DNA from: Planctomyces sp.
GTDB taxonomy: Bacteria; Planctomycetota; Planctomycetia; Planctomycetales; Planctomycetaceae
Length of the DNA stretch: 32,574 nt
Reading direction: 5' to 3'
Assembly (NCBI GenBank): GCA_005798445.1
Contig: SYJG01000465.1
Span: forward strand, 1 to 32,574
Shown here: positions 8,410 to 17,172 of the stretch, piece by piece
Layout of the letters: each line of letters opens with the position of its first letter
Position numbering within the stretch: the first letter of the stretch is position 1
The notes under the pieces: generated by a model
The model's input: only the letters and a program-made list of their open reading frames with translations
What the model was told of the DNA's origin: nothing
Database searches by the model: none
Made by a program: the position numbers and the translations under genes

Positions 8410-11400
8410 TCCTGCCCTCATTCTTGCTGAGTGGCACCACGTTCGGAGCCGATGAAAAACCCAAAGACGAACCGAAGCCGCACGAGTGCCGCTTCACCGA
8501 GCTGCCGATCACGATCGACGGCAAAGCCGACGAAAAAGCCTGGGCCACCGCCGAGATCATCGACAAGTTCTCGCTGCCGTGGCTCGGCAAGGATGCTCGT
8601 CCGTCGAAGACGGCGACGAAGGCTCGGCTGCTGTGGGATCGCGACAACCTCTATTTCTTCAGCGAGATGGTCGACTCCGATCTCTACGCCGACGTCACGG
8701 AACACGACGGCGACACGTGGGACAACGACGTCATCGAGTTGTTCTTCAAACCGGCGAACGACAAGCCTGGCTACTACGAGTTTCAGGTCAACGCGAAGAA
8801 CACGGTCTTCGACATGTTCTTGCCGCGACGCGGTCACGTTGCTCGCTTCCGTCGGGCCGACGAGTTTCATCTCGAAACGAAAGTCGTGCTCGACGGCACG
8901 CTCAACAATTGGACCGATCGCGACAAAGGCTGGTCGGTAGAAGGGAAGATTCCCTGGCGCGACTTCCTGAAAACCGGCGGCCGACCCGCGATCGACGAGG
9001 TTTGGAAGTTCGTGCTGTGTCGCTATGACTATTGCATCGACTTCGAGACCTTTGACTTGTCGTGGTGTTCGCCCAAGAGTTCCAAGCCGAATGCGGACTT
9101 CCATCGCTGGGAGGACTACGCCGAGCTGAAATTCATCGGGCCGGACAAGTCGGAAGCCAAGCGGCCGTTCGGCATCGACAAGCTCGAACCGCTGACGACG
9201 TCGAAAGTCCTCGGCTCGCCGGAGCCACCCGCACCGTTTCGGACGCGGAAGGCGTTTCCGAAGTTGAAGCTCAACTTGCCGGTCTTTGGATCGCACGTCC
9301 CTGGCAGCGATTGGATGCTGGCTGGCCTGCAAACGAAATCGTCGCTGATTCGCTTCAAAGACAACCCAGATGTTGAGTCGTACGAAACGCTGCTCGAATT
9401 CCCCGCGGAGACCATCATTTACAACGCCACGTTTCATCCGAAGTTCGGCGAGAACGGTTTTCTCTACATCGGATCGACAGGCCTCGCATCGACCGGCTTC
9501 GTGCCGGAATCGGCGGAGCGATTCAAAGAATTCAAGGAGAAGTCGGTGCGGATCACTCGCTACCGCATGGACCCGAAGACGTTTGAGTTCGATCCGAAAT
9601 CGGCTCACCTCATCTTGGAATGGGAATCGAACGGGCACAGCGGGGCGGACTGCGTCTTTGGCAACGACGGAATGTTTTACGTCACCACCGGCGACGGCAC
9701 TTCCGACTCCGATTTGATCGAGACCGGGCAGGGAATGGACCACCTGTTGTCGAAGCTGTTGCGGATCGACGTCGATCACTCCGATCCCGGCAAGACGTAC
9801 TCGGTGCCGAAGGACAATCCGTTTGTCGGGTTGAAAGGGGCTCGGCCAGAGACGTGGGCCTACGGTTTTCGAAATCCATGGCGAATCACCTGTGACCGCA
9901 AGACCGGCGACATCTGGATCGGAAACAACGGACAGGATCTGTGGGAGCAGGTTTACCGCGTCGAGCGCGGTGCCAACTACGGCTGGAGTGTCATGGAAGG
10001 CTCGCACGTTTTTTACGCCGAGCGGAAGCACGGCCCGACTCCGTTCGTGAAGCCGACCCTGGAGCACTCGCACAGCGAATCCCGCTCGCTGACCGGTGGC
10101 GTCGTCTATCACGGCGAGAAGCTGCCGGAACTGCGCGGAGCGTACATCTACGGCGATCACTCGACCGGAAAAATCTGGGGAGCGAAGCACGACGGCAAGC
10201 AAGTGACTTATCACCGCGAACTGATCGACACGCCGTTTCACATCACGCACTTCTGTCTGGACTCGCACGGCGAATTACTGGTGCTTGACCAACAGAGCGG
10301 TGACCAAGGCAACATGTACTACCTCGAGCCGAACCCGCCGCCGTCGGCCGATGCTCCAAAGTTTCCGCGACGATTGAGTGAGTCTGGCCTTTTTGCATCC
10401 GTGAAACAGCACACGATGTCGCCGGGTGTGATTCCGTACTCGGTCAACGCAGCACTTTGGTCGGATGGAGCTCACAAGGCTCGCTGGCTGGCAATTCCGC
10501 ATGACCCCGATCGCAAAGAGCCAGCCATCGATATGACCGTCAATCGCGGTTGGAACGTCCCTGAAAACACGGTGCTCGTGAAGTCGTTCGCACTTGACGG
10601 CGAAGCTGGCAAGCCAGAAACACGCCGTTGGATCGAAACACGATTCCTCGTCAAGCAACAAGGGGAATGGTTCGGTTACAGCTACGAATGGAACGACGAG
10701 CAAACCGACGGAGTCCTGATCGAGAATGGCGGCAAGGACCGCGAGTTCACGATTCGCGATCCGCAGGCGAAAGACGGCGTTCGCAAGCAGACGTGGCGCT
10801 ATCCCAGCCGCACCGAGTGCATGGTTTGTCACAGCCGTGCCGCCAACTTCGTGCTCGGCCTGAGCACGTTGCAGATGAATCGCGAGCACGATTACGGAGG
10901 AGTCTTCGATCAGCAGCTTCGAGTCTTCGAGCATCTCGGCCTCGTGAAGCTCGGCTCGTGGCACGGAGAACATTCCGCAGCGATCCGCCGCGAATTGCAG
11001 GAGACTGGACTCGATGACAAAGAACTCGACGAAGCGGTCAAGCAGCGCACCGCGAGCCGCGATCAGCGCGGTTATCCAAAGACTGAGATGCTGGCGATGT
11101 CGCCCGAATCATTTCCGAAACTGGTCGATCCGTACGATCGCAAAGCCGACCTGGCCGCGCGAGCTCGTTCGTACTTGCACGCGAACTGCGCGATCTGCCA
11201 CGTTGAAGCGGGGGGCGGTAATGCTCAAATGCAGCTCGAGTTCTTCACGCCACGATCCAAGGCAAAGTTGATCGACGAACCGCCGCTGCACCACAAATTC
11301 GGTCTGGCCGACCCGCGGATCATTGCTCCGGGTCATCCTGAACGCTCAACGCTGCTCGCCCGCATCAATCGTCGCGGTCCCAGCACCGGCCAAATGCCGC

Positions 11401-11474
11401 AGTTGGGGACATCGATCGTCGATCAAGAGGCAGTCGAACTATTCCGCGAATGGATCGCCAGTCTGAAGAAGTAG
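8343..11474 (+). CDS. Secreted CBM9-like / glucose-sorbosone dehydrogenase / di-haem protein
   Basis: A 1043-residue exported multidomain protein. The ATG at 8343 has a good Shine-Dalgarno sequence (AAGGAG, ~9 nt upstream). The signal peptide ends near residue 37 (SGTTFGA|DEKP). Domain 1 (about 45-250) resembles the CBM9-like carbohydrate-binding fold: PITIDGKADEKAWATAE, ARLLWDRDNLYFFSEMVDSD and DTWDNDVIELFF. Domain 2 (about 290-660) is a beta-propeller of the PQQ-dependent glucose/sorbosone dehydrogenase type: NGHSGADCVFGNDGMFYVTT, GDGTSDSD, KLLRIDVDH, AYGFRNPWRI, GANYGWSVMEG. Domain 3 (about 670-1043) resembles the HNE_0200/TIGR03806 family and carries two haem c motifs, CMVCH (826-830) and CAICH (949-953). 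The probable role is periplasmic sugar oxidation with electrons passed to the haems; substrate and cofactor use are inferred. The hydrophobic core of the signal peptide comes from a palindromic repeat. Confidence 0.9.
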   Translation: MGSRVAGFCSWLSSFASLRLCVILPSFLLSGTTFGADEKPKDEPKPHECRFTELPITIDGKADEKAWATAEIIDKFSLPWLGKDARPSKTATKARLLWDRDNLYFFSEMVDSDLYADVTEHDGDTWDNDVIELFFKPANDKPGYYEFQVNAKNTVFDMFLPRRGHVARFRRADEFHLETKVVLDGTLNNWTDRDKGWSVEGKIPWRDFLKTGGRPAIDEVWKFVLCRYDYCIDFETFDLSWCSPKSSKPNADFHRWEDYAELKFIGPDKSEAKRPFGIDKLEPLTTSKVLGSPEPPAPFRTRKAFPKLKLNLPVFGSHVPGSDWMLAGLQTKSSLIRFKDNPDVESYETLLEFPAETIIYNATFHPKFGENGFLYIGSTGLASTGFVPESAERFKEFKEKSVRITRYRMDPKTFEFDPKSAHLILEWESNGHSGADCVFGNDGMFYVTTGDGTSDSDLIETGQGMDHLLSKLLRIDVDHSDPGKTYSVPKDNPFVGLKGARPETWAYGFRNPWRITCDRKTGDIWIGNNGQDLWEQVYRVERGANYGWSVMEGSHVFYAERKHGPTPFVKPTLEHSHSESRSLTGGVVYHGEKLPELRGAYIYGDHSTGKIWGAKHDGKQVTYHRELIDTPFHITHFCLDSHGELLVLDQQSGDQGNMYYLEPNPPPSADAPKFPRRLSESGLFASVKQHTMSPGVIPYSVNAALWSDGAHKARWLAIPHDPDRKEPAIDMTVNRGWNVPENTVLVKSFALDGEAGKPETRRWIETRFLVKQQGEWFGYSYEWNDEQTDGVLIENGGKDREFTIRDPQAKDGVRKQTWRYPSRTECMVCHSRAANFVLGLSTLQMNREHDYGGVFDQQLRVFEHLGLVKLGSWHGEHSAAIRRELQETGLDDKELDEAVKQRTASRDQRGYPKTEMLAMSPESFPKLVDPYDRKADLAARARSYLHANCAICHVEAGGGNAQMQLEFFTPRSKAKLIDEPPLHHKFGLADPRIIAPGHPERSTLLARINRRGPSTGQMPQLGTSIVDQEAVELFREWIASLKK

Positions 11475-11493
11475 TTTCGATTGCCGAACGAGA

Positions 11494-12678
11494 CTATTTC
11501 GGTTTGTCGGCTGAGACGGCGGCTTCGTAATCGTCAAGACGCTTCTGCAACTCTTCGACCAGCTTCGTCGCTCTGGGGTTGGTTTTGGCGAGTGCGATCG
11601 CGCGACGTTGTGTCGTCACTGCAGCTTGAGTGTCGCCGTTGACAAACAAGGCACGGGCTAGCGTATCCGCCACCGTCGGGTGTTTCTTCTTGACCAATTC
11701 ATCTGACCTCCGTGCCACTTCCAACGCGAACGATTTCAATTCCGCAGCCGCCGGCTTCGGTCGCTTCGGTCCGACAATCTCCCAGGCCATCGCATTGAGC
11801 AATTCGGGATTATTGCCAAGATCCCCCTTCAGAAGCTTGCGGCCGGTGGCCAACGCTTGCGTGGTCTTATTGCCTTCCAAAGACAGCACACGGAATTTGA
11901 CGAGACCGATCACGCCAGCTTGCTCGGGAAATTCTTCCGCAATTCGATCCAATTCTCTCGGCGTCTCGTCCGTCGGTCCGGGTTTGAGCAGCGTCTCCAT
12001 CCGCTCATTGAATTCACGGCTCCTTCGATCCGGTAATACGCTAAGAAGATGCTGCTTGGCGGCAGCGTCCAGATCCCATTTCCCGCTGATGATCTGCGGC
12101 AGACTCTCCTCCAACGCCATCGGATGTGTGATGTTTGCGATCCGCCCCTGAGCATCAACCACCATCGCTGTTGGAATGCCATTCACCTCGGCCGCGGCTA
12201 GCCAAGTCATGGCCATCGCGCCATCGTGGGCGTTGCTTCCCTCAGGAATGTCATCGCGAGCAAATCGGTATTCCAGATCTTGGCCCCTAGCTTTGAGAAA
12301 GTGTTCGGCAGCCGAATCGTCATCTTCCAAGACGTTGATGCCGATGAACGTCACGTCTGGGTATTTCGATTGCAGTTCCGAAACATGCGGCATCGCCTCG
12401 ATACACGGCCCGCACCACGTTGCCCAAAACTCGACGACGTAGATTTTCCCAGGCTCGAACTCCGTCACCGGCTCGCCTTTGAGAAATCGATTGACCTTCA
12501 ATAGCGGAGCCAGCGATCCGACGGTCAGAGCGGGTGGAGAATTTCTACTCGCGACCTTCGATTCGGGATTGGTCGCAGTTTCTGTGAATCCCGGATCGGT
12601 CGATCCGCTCGAAGTTGTTGAATTAGATTGCAAACATCCGACGGCGAACAACAACCAACAGATGCAGAATCGGTGCAT
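11494..12678 (-). CDS. TlpA-family thioredoxin-like lipoprotein
   Basis: A 394-residue protein. The start is the ATG at 12678, which begins a short lipoprotein-like signal (MHRFCICWLLFAVGC) with a candidate acylated cysteine at residue 15; an in-frame TTG at 12723 is less likely. A Ser/Thr-rich linker leads to a TlpA/AhpC-type thioredoxin domain (about 50-210) with the redox motif WCGPC (Cys89, Cys92), FIGINVLEDDD and the cis-Pro region VNGIPTAMVVDAQGRI. The C-terminal ~170 residues are helical and TPR-like (TLLKPGPTDETPRELDRIAE, LARALFVNGDTQAAVTTQRR). The likely role is extracytoplasmic thiol-disulfide exchange, perhaps in cytochrome c maturation, which would suit the neighbouring di-haem protein (inference). 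It converges on that gene with a 19-nt gap. Confidence 0.88.
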   Translation of the reverse strand: MHRFCICWLLFAVGCLQSNSTTSSGSTDPGFTETATNPESKVASRNSPPALTVGSLAPLLKVNRFLKGEPVTEFEPGKIYVVEFWATWCGPCIEAMPHVSELQSKYPDVTFIGINVLEDDDSAAEHFLKARGQDLEYRFARDDIPEGSNAHDGAMAMTWLAAAEVNGIPTAMVVDAQGRIANITHPMALEESLPQIISGKWDLDAAAKQHLLSVLPDRRSREFNERMETLLKPGPTDETPRELDRIAEEFPEQAGVIGLVKFRVLSLEGNKTTQALATGRKLLKGDLGNNPELLNAMAWEIVGPKRPKPAAAELKSFALEVARRSDELVKKKHPTVADTLARALFVNGDTQAAVTTQRRAIALAKTNPRATKLVEELQKRLDDYEAAVSADKPK

Positions 12679-12738
12679 GGAATCACATTGTGGGGCAAGA
12701 GAAGGAAACCAGCGACGGTTCAATGTGCGATACCCCAG

Positions 12739-13731
12739 TTACGTTGGCAAAAGATCGCGAACCACGTCTCGCTCGGTCTTCAACTCGTTGACCGAGAGGT
12801 TGATCTTTTCGCGAGCGAATTCGTTGTGCTCTTGGCCGGGGATGATCTTCCAGGTCGTGCCGTTGCTGGTCAGCGGGAAGCCGACGATCAGATCGGAGTC
12901 GATACCGTAGTCTCCCTTGCTGCACACGGCTGCGGAAAAACTGTCACCCGCTTCGGTTGGACGGACAATGCTCGTCACGGTATCGATCGCGGCGTTCGCG
13001 GCCGAAGCAGCGGATGAGGCTCCGCGAGCTTTGATGACGGCGGCTCCTCGCTTTTGCACGGTGTCGATGAATGTCGTCTTCAGCCACGCTTCGTCCTTGA
13101 TGACCGAGGTCACTGCCTGGCCGTTGATCCGAGCATGGTAAAAGTCCGGGAACTGTGTGGCCGAGTGGTTGCCCCAGATGTTGCAGCCTTTGACCGAGCC
13201 AACCGGCACTCCCGCCTTCTGAGCCAACTGACTTTGGGCGCGGTTCTGGTCGAGCATCGTCATTGCGTACCAGCGGTCACGCGGCACCTTCGGTGCGTTC
13301 ATCATTGCGATCAAGCAGTTCGTGTTGCACGGATTGCCGACCACGAGCACTCGCACGTCCTTCGCGGCGGCGTTTTGAATCGCCTGGCCGGTCTTCGTGA
13401 AGATCGGGCCGTTGATGCGGATCAGGTCCGAGCGTTCCATGCCGTCCTTGCGTGGCACGCTGCCGACGCAGATCACGAAGTTGCAGTCGCGGAAGCCGTC
13501 TTCCAGATGATCGCTGTCCGCTTTAACGACTCCGGCCAGCGTCGGGAACGCGCAGTCATCCAGTTCCATGTGAACGCCGGTCAGAGCGGGGAGCACCGGC
13601 GGTACTTCGACCAGATGCAGAATCACCGGCTGGTTCGGCCCGAAGACCTCACCCGACGCGATGCGAAAAATCATTGCGTACCCAATCTGGCCAGCAGCAC
13701 CCGTCACAGCGACACGAATCGGAGCAGTCAT
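12739..13731 (-). CDS. mdh: Malate dehydrogenase
   Basis: A 330-residue cytoplasmic NAD(P)-dependent malate dehydrogenase of the TCA cycle. The ATG at 13731 is preceded by AGGAGA about 9 nt upstream; an in-frame TTG at 13752 is rejected. Visible features are the Rossmann loop [20 protein letters not shown], the NAD region [11 protein letters not shown], the [11 protein letters not shown] segment and the catalytic histidine region [12 protein letters not shown]. The pattern ([21 protein letters not shown]) belongs to the long MDH branch that includes cytosolic eukaryotic and Chlamydia/Thermus-type enzymes rather than the LDH-like branch. It is followed on the same strand by the TlpA gene after 60 nt. 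The promoter probably lies in the divergent region carrying the palindrome at 13801. Confidence 0.95.
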   Translation of the reverse strand: MTAPIRVAVTGAAGQIGYAMIFRIASGEVFGPNQPVILHLVEVPPVLPALTGVHMELDDCAFPTLAGVVKADSDHLEDGFRDCNFVICVGSVPRKDGMERSDLIRINGPIFTKTGQAIQNAAAKDVRVLVVGNPCNTNCLIAMMNAPKVPRDRWYAMTMLDQNRAQSQLAQKAGVPVGSVKGCNIWGNHSATQFPDFYHARINGQAVTSVIKDEAWLKTTFIDTVQKRGAAVIKARGASSAASAANAAIDTVTSIVRPTEAGDSFSAAVCSKGDYGIDSDLIVGFPLTSNGTTWKIIPGQEHNEFAREKINLSVNELKTERDVVRDLLPT

Positions 13732-13800
13732 TTCAGAAAATCTCCTGGGCAAGTTGTGGCCGGAAATCGGCCGGTCAAAGTTTTGTTTGGTTTATTGGGG

Positions 13801-13897
13801 GGAACACTAATCGCCGCTAATCTTCGCTAATCAGACAAGACAAACGGTGGTTTTCGGACGTTCAAAATTAGCGTTAATTAGCGTCGATTAGTGTTCC
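13801..13897. repeat. Palindromic element in the mdh/isomerase divergent region
   Basis: Arms 13801-13831 (GGAACACTAATCGCC...) and 13867-13897 are complementary at 27 of 31 positions around a 35-nt loop. Each arm is built of three degenerate ~10-nt units of ATTAGCG type. It lies between the divergent starts at 13731 and 13947, about 50 nt from the second. Confidence 0.88.
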
Positions 13898-13946
13898 AAG
13901 CTGTCTTCGCGCGAACTTCTAGCGATTGGCAGAAAGGCCAGCAACC

Positions 13947-14885
13947 ATGTCAGAACGGATGATAAGCCGAGGGCAGCCGCTGTTGGCGTTCTCGACACTC
14001 GGCTGTCCCGATTGGAGCTTTGACGAGGTCGTCGCTCGCGGCGTCGAGTACGGCTACGACGGTGTCGAGATTCGACTGATCGAGCGTGAAACGGACCTCC
14101 TCAAGCGGCCGGAGTTTCGTGCTCCGCAGCTCGCCGTACGAAAGCGGCAACTGGCCGACGCGGGCTTTCGAGTCTGCGGCTTATCGTCATCCGTGCGGTT
14201 CGAGGAGACCGATGCCGCGACGCGTGAAACGCAACTCGCGGCGGGCCGAGCGTACTGCGATCTCGCCCGCGAGTTCGGGGTGTCGTTCGTCCGTGTCTTC
14301 GGCGACAAGCTGACGGCCGAGCGTGATGAAGCGTCGCAACTCGAATGGATCGCATCCGGACTCCAGCAGCTTGGCGAGTACGCGGCGACCGTGGGCATCG
14401 ACATCCTGATCGAGACGCACGGAGACTTCTGCCGCAGCGACAAGATGGCCGCATTGATGTCGCTCGTCACTTGCCCGGCCGTCGGTGTTCTGTGGGACAC
14501 GCATCATCCGTGGCGGTTCCACAACGAGACGATTGCCGACTCTTGGGCGGCCTTGAAGAAGTGGACTCGGCACACGCACTGGAAGGATTCCGTCACGCGA
14601 CCTCCGCAAGTCGAAGCGATCTCCCCCGAAGCCGCCGCTCAAATCGCCGAGGCGGCGAAGTTGGCTCACGCCACCAACACTGGCCATCAACACGCCGACT
14701 ACGCCCTCTTCGGCGGCGGCGAGTTCCCCGCTCGCGAGTGCCTGCAACGGCTCCTGGCCGACGGCTACTCCGGCTGGTTCAGCCTCGAGTGGGAAAAAAT
14801 GTGGCACCCGCAAATTGAAGTTCCCGAAGTGGCCGTCAGACTCTTCTCGCAGAAGTTCCGCGAATTGTGGAACACCGTCGTCTGA
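13947..14885 (+). CDS. Sugar phosphate isomerase/epimerase-like TIM barrel
   Basis: A 312-residue cytoplasmic protein of the xylose-isomerase-like TIM-barrel superfamily (AP_endonuc_2). Visible barrel strands include LAFSTLGCPDWSFDEVVARG, YDGVEIRLI, FVRVFGDKL, IDILIETHGDF, VGVLWDTHHPWRF and the closing GWFSLEWEKMW. The conserved metal-binding Glu/Asp/His pattern is present (IETHGDF, WDTHHP, HTHWKD, EWEK). The substrate cannot be read from sequence; relatives act on inositols, ketoses or hydroxypyruvate. The ATG at 13947 is chosen, with AAAGG about 10 nt upstream; ATG 13959 is possible and an upstream TTG is unlikely. A secreted esterase gene follows after 86 nt on the same strand. Confidence 0.88.
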   Translation: MSERMISRGQPLLAFSTLGCPDWSFDEVVARGVEYGYDGVEIRLIERETDLLKRPEFRAPQLAVRKRQLADAGFRVCGLSSSVRFEETDAATRETQLAAGRAYCDLAREFGVSFVRVFGDKLTAERDEASQLEWIASGLQQLGEYAATVGIDILIETHGDFCRSDKMAALMSLVTCPAVGVLWDTHHPWRFHNETIADSWAALKKWTRHTHWKDSVTRPPQVEAISPEAAAQIAEAAKLAHATNTGHQHADYALFGGGEFPARECLQRLLADGYSGWFSLEWEKMWHPQIEVPEVAVRLFSQKFRELWNTVV

Positions 14886-14971
14886 CTCGATCATCCCATG
14901 TCCGGCCTTCAGCCATCGGCCGGGCAAGAACATTTCACGCCAAGAACCCCAACCAGAAATGGAAGCTCGTG

Positions 14972-15853
14972 ATGAAGACGTTCCCAATGCTCGCTCTGTG
15001 CGGATTGTTGTTCGTGTCCTCGTTGACCGGGATCGAAGCCGCGCCGCCAGTGCCGGAATCGGTCGTTTGGGAAGAGGGAATTGAATACTCGAACCCCGAA
15101 GACACGCACTTGCAGCTTAATCTCGCGCGGCCAAAGACCGGCGACGGTCCATTCCCGACAGTGTTGTGCATCCACGGCGGCGGCTTCCGAGCGGGCAAGC
15201 GCGAGTCCTACGACACGCTCTGCGTGAAGCTGGCCGAGCGCGGCTACGTTGCGGCGACGATGACTTATCGGCTCGCTCCGAAGCACAAGTTCCCGGCGGC
15301 GGTTCACGACACGAAGGCCGCCGTCCGTTGGTTGCGAGCCAACGCGGCGAAATACAAAATCAATCCGAACAAACTCGGCGTGACCGGAGGCTCGGCGGGC
15401 GGACATCTCGCGCAGTTCTTGGGCGTGACGGCTGGTGTGCCGCAGTTTGAGGGGAGCGGTGGCAACGCGAATCAATCGAGCGCCGTGACCTGCGTGGTCA
15501 ATGTCTACGGGCCGAGCGACTTCACCAAGTCCTACGGCAAGAGCGTGGACGCTCACGAGGTTCTGCCGCTGTGGTTCGGCGGCGACCTGAGCACTCACAA
15601 GGCTCTGCATATTCAGGGAAGCCCGCTGTATTGGGTCACGCCGAACGCCGCGCCGACGCTCTGCATCCACGGTACCGAGGACAAGTACGTCGCTCACGAA
15701 CAAGCGGTGTGGCTGATCGACAAGCTCAAAGCCGCGACCGTCGAAGCCGACCTGCTGACGCTCGAAGGGGCCGGCCACGGCTTCAAAGGTGCCGACGCCG
15801 AGAAGGCCGAAGCAGCGCTATTTGAGTATTTCGACAAGCGCCTGAAGAAATGA
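14972..15853 (+). CDS. Secreted alpha/beta-hydrolase (esterase/lipase, HSL/BD-FAE-like)
   Basis: A 293-residue exported esterase. The ATG at 14972 (GGAAG about 7 nt upstream) begins a signal peptide (MKTFPMLALCGLLFVSSLTG, cleavage near EAA). The family motifs are clear: oxyanion-hole HGGGF (HGGGFRAGKRE), nucleophile elbow GGSAGG with the catalytic serine, the acid in GTEDKYV and the histidine in GAGHGF near the end. Substrates are probably small acyl or carbohydrate esters; planctomycetes use many such enzymes on plant and algal polysaccharides. A fuller upstream reading frame exists but lacks a signal peptide and is rejected. The stop codon TGA lies at the very start of a palindromic repeat. 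Confidence 0.92.
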   Translation: MKTFPMLALCGLLFVSSLTGIEAAPPVPESVVWEEGIEYSNPEDTHLQLNLARPKTGDGPFPTVLCIHGGGFRAGKRESYDTLCVKLAERGYVAATMTYRLAPKHKFPAAVHDTKAAVRWLRANAAKYKINPNKLGVTGGSAGGHLAQFLGVTAGVPQFEGSGGNANQSSAVTCVVNVYGPSDFTKSYGKSVDAHEVLPLWFGGDLSTHKALHIQGSPLYWVTPNAAPTLCIHGTEDKYVAHEQAVWLIDKLKAATVEADLLTLEGAGHGFKGADAEKAEAALFEYFDKRLKK

Positions 15854-15994
15854 CGAATGACGAAGTACTCATTGACGAAAGAATGACGAAGCCCGAATGA
15901 GGGATTGTGTTCCCGGACAAACTGCGGAGCCATGTTCAACATTCGAGCTTCGTCATTTGGATTTCCTTCGTCATTCGGGATTCGTCATTCATTT
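15848..15994. repeat. Palindromic element at a convergent gene junction
   Basis: Arms 15848-15899 and 15940-15994 are complementary with small gaps. They are built from repeated AATGACGAA / TTCGTCATT units. The element fills almost the whole space between the esterase and beta-propeller genes. The stop codons of both genes (15851-15853 on plus, 15989-15991 on minus) lie inside its arms. It could also serve as a bidirectional transcription end, though it has no T-run. Confidence 0.85.
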
Positions 15995-16909
15995 CATCGG
16001 CTTTCCTTCGATCGGCTTACCGTTTGTCGTCAGCACCTGAACTTCGTGGGCTTTGTGCTTGCCGGTGTAGGTCCAGGCGATTTTCTTGTCGCGCGTGACC
16101 TCGAAGATTTTGATCGGCCGGTCGGAGTGATAGCTGCAAATCACCGTGTTGCCGTTCGGCAGTCGCTGGCCGCCGCACGGATCGTCGAAGGGCTTCTCGT
16201 TCGGGAAGTCGTCGTTGCCGACTTTCCAAATGACTTTGCCGCTGGCGTCCATCTCGACCGTCTTGTTGCCGTTGGTGAGATTCACGAGCGTGTTGCCGTT
16301 TGACAGTCGGATCGCCGTGAACGGCCAGTTCTTGGCCTCGCGTCCGCCGAGGAAATCCATATCGGTCGGGAATTCTTTGAGCACGTCACCGGTCGGCGAG
16401 TACTCCTTCACTTTGAACGCCAGCAGGTGCGGGACGAGATAATTGCCGCTCGGCAGCTTGCGAGCCATTCGCGTCTGCATGTGAGCGTTGTCGGTCTCCG
16501 GCTTGAGCGGGAATTCGAGCACGATCTTTCCGCCAGCATCGACTTCGAACAGTCGTGGCTTCGGACCGAGTTCGGTGATCAACGTGCGGCCGTTGTCGAG
16601 CCGTTCGACCGTGCCAATCTCTTTCGCGTCAGCCGAGCGAGCGAAGCGAAACACGACCTGCTTGTCGCGCGTGAATTCCTTGACCTCATCGCTCCAGGCG
16701 ATGAGCACGTTTCCGTTGGGGAGGACGAAACCATCACGAGCCGCTGCCTTGCCGGAGTCCCATGCCTCGCGTCCCTCCTCGTCGATGACCCCGGTGAATG
16801 TCGGGCCGGCGATGAAGAAGGAATGCTTGATGTCCTCACCGAAGACCGTGCGTCCAAAACACGCGAAAGTGAGCAGCACCAAAACGAGGCGGAGTTGGTT
16901 GAGTTTCAC
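15989..16909 (-). CDS. Secreted beta-propeller protein
   Basis: A 306-residue exported protein. It uses a GTG start at 16909 with AAAGGA upstream; no better ATG is near. The signal peptide is KLNQLRLVLVLLTFACFGRT with cleavage near VFG. The mature part has about five repeats centred on LPNGNVLIAW, LDNGRTLITE, LPSGNYLVPH, LSNGNTLVNL and LPNGNTVICS, each followed by an aspartate/valine-rich strand. This is the pattern of PQQ-like or arylsulfotransferase-like propellers. No catalytic residues can be assigned, so a binding or scaffold role is as likely as an enzymatic one. It diverges from the epimerase gene across the palindrome at 17017. Confidence 0.85.
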   Translation of the reverse strand: MKLNQLRLVLVLLTFACFGRTVFGEDIKHSFFIAGPTFTGVIDEEGREAWDSGKAAARDGFVLPNGNVLIAWSDEVKEFTRDKQVVFRFARSADAKEIGTVERLDNGRTLITELGPKPRLFEVDAGGKIVLEFPLKPETDNAHMQTRMARKLPSGNYLVPHLLAFKVKEYSPTGDVLKEFPTDMDFLGGREAKNWPFTAIRLSNGNTLVNLTNGNKTVEMDASGKVIWKVGNDDFPNEKPFDDPCGGQRLPNGNTVICSYHSDRPIKIFEVTRDKKIAWTYTGKHKAHEVQVLTTNGKPIEGKPMK

Positions 16910-17016
16910 GGTGGTCCTTTCCTGCGGGAGTTCTGAATTGCGGACGGACTTGTGTTACGAGCTTCCGCCGTTCGCGGTTGTGATCGAGATTCCAATTGAA
17001 AACCGCGCGTTTGTTC

Positions 17017-17096
17017 GGGAGGGCGAGGCTCCCGCCAAGCCGGTGCGGGAATCACGCGTTCTCTACGACCCGGCTCGGCGGGAGCCTCGCCCTCCC
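17017..17096. repeat. Palindromic element in a divergent promoter region
   Basis: Arms 17017-17043 (GGGAGGGCGAGGCTCCCGCC...) and 17070-17096 match at 26 of 27 positions around a 26-nt loop. Each arm also contains its own partial palindrome (GGGAG...CTCCC). It lies in the 263-nt gap between genes starting at 16909 (minus) and 17173 (plus). From memory, similar sequence is frequent in planctomycete intergenic DNA. Confidence 0.9.
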
Positions 17097-17172
17097 CAAT
17101 GAGCGCAGCTTTTTGTTGGAATCCGGGTGAGGTCTCGCACTCTACCAAACACGTTGTGGGAAGGCTTGCGAC

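Noticed and set aside
8418..10268. 616-codon open frame on the minus strand
   Set aside because: It mirrors the codons of the CBM9/dehydrogenase gene and has no recognisable domain. Long antisense frames are expected in GC-rich coding DNA. The same applies to the 369-codon frame opposite murD (6940-8049).
13801..13897. CRISPR-like array from repeated ATTAGCG units
   Set aside because: The units are about ten bases, degenerate and inverted between arms, with no spacers or cas genes nearby.
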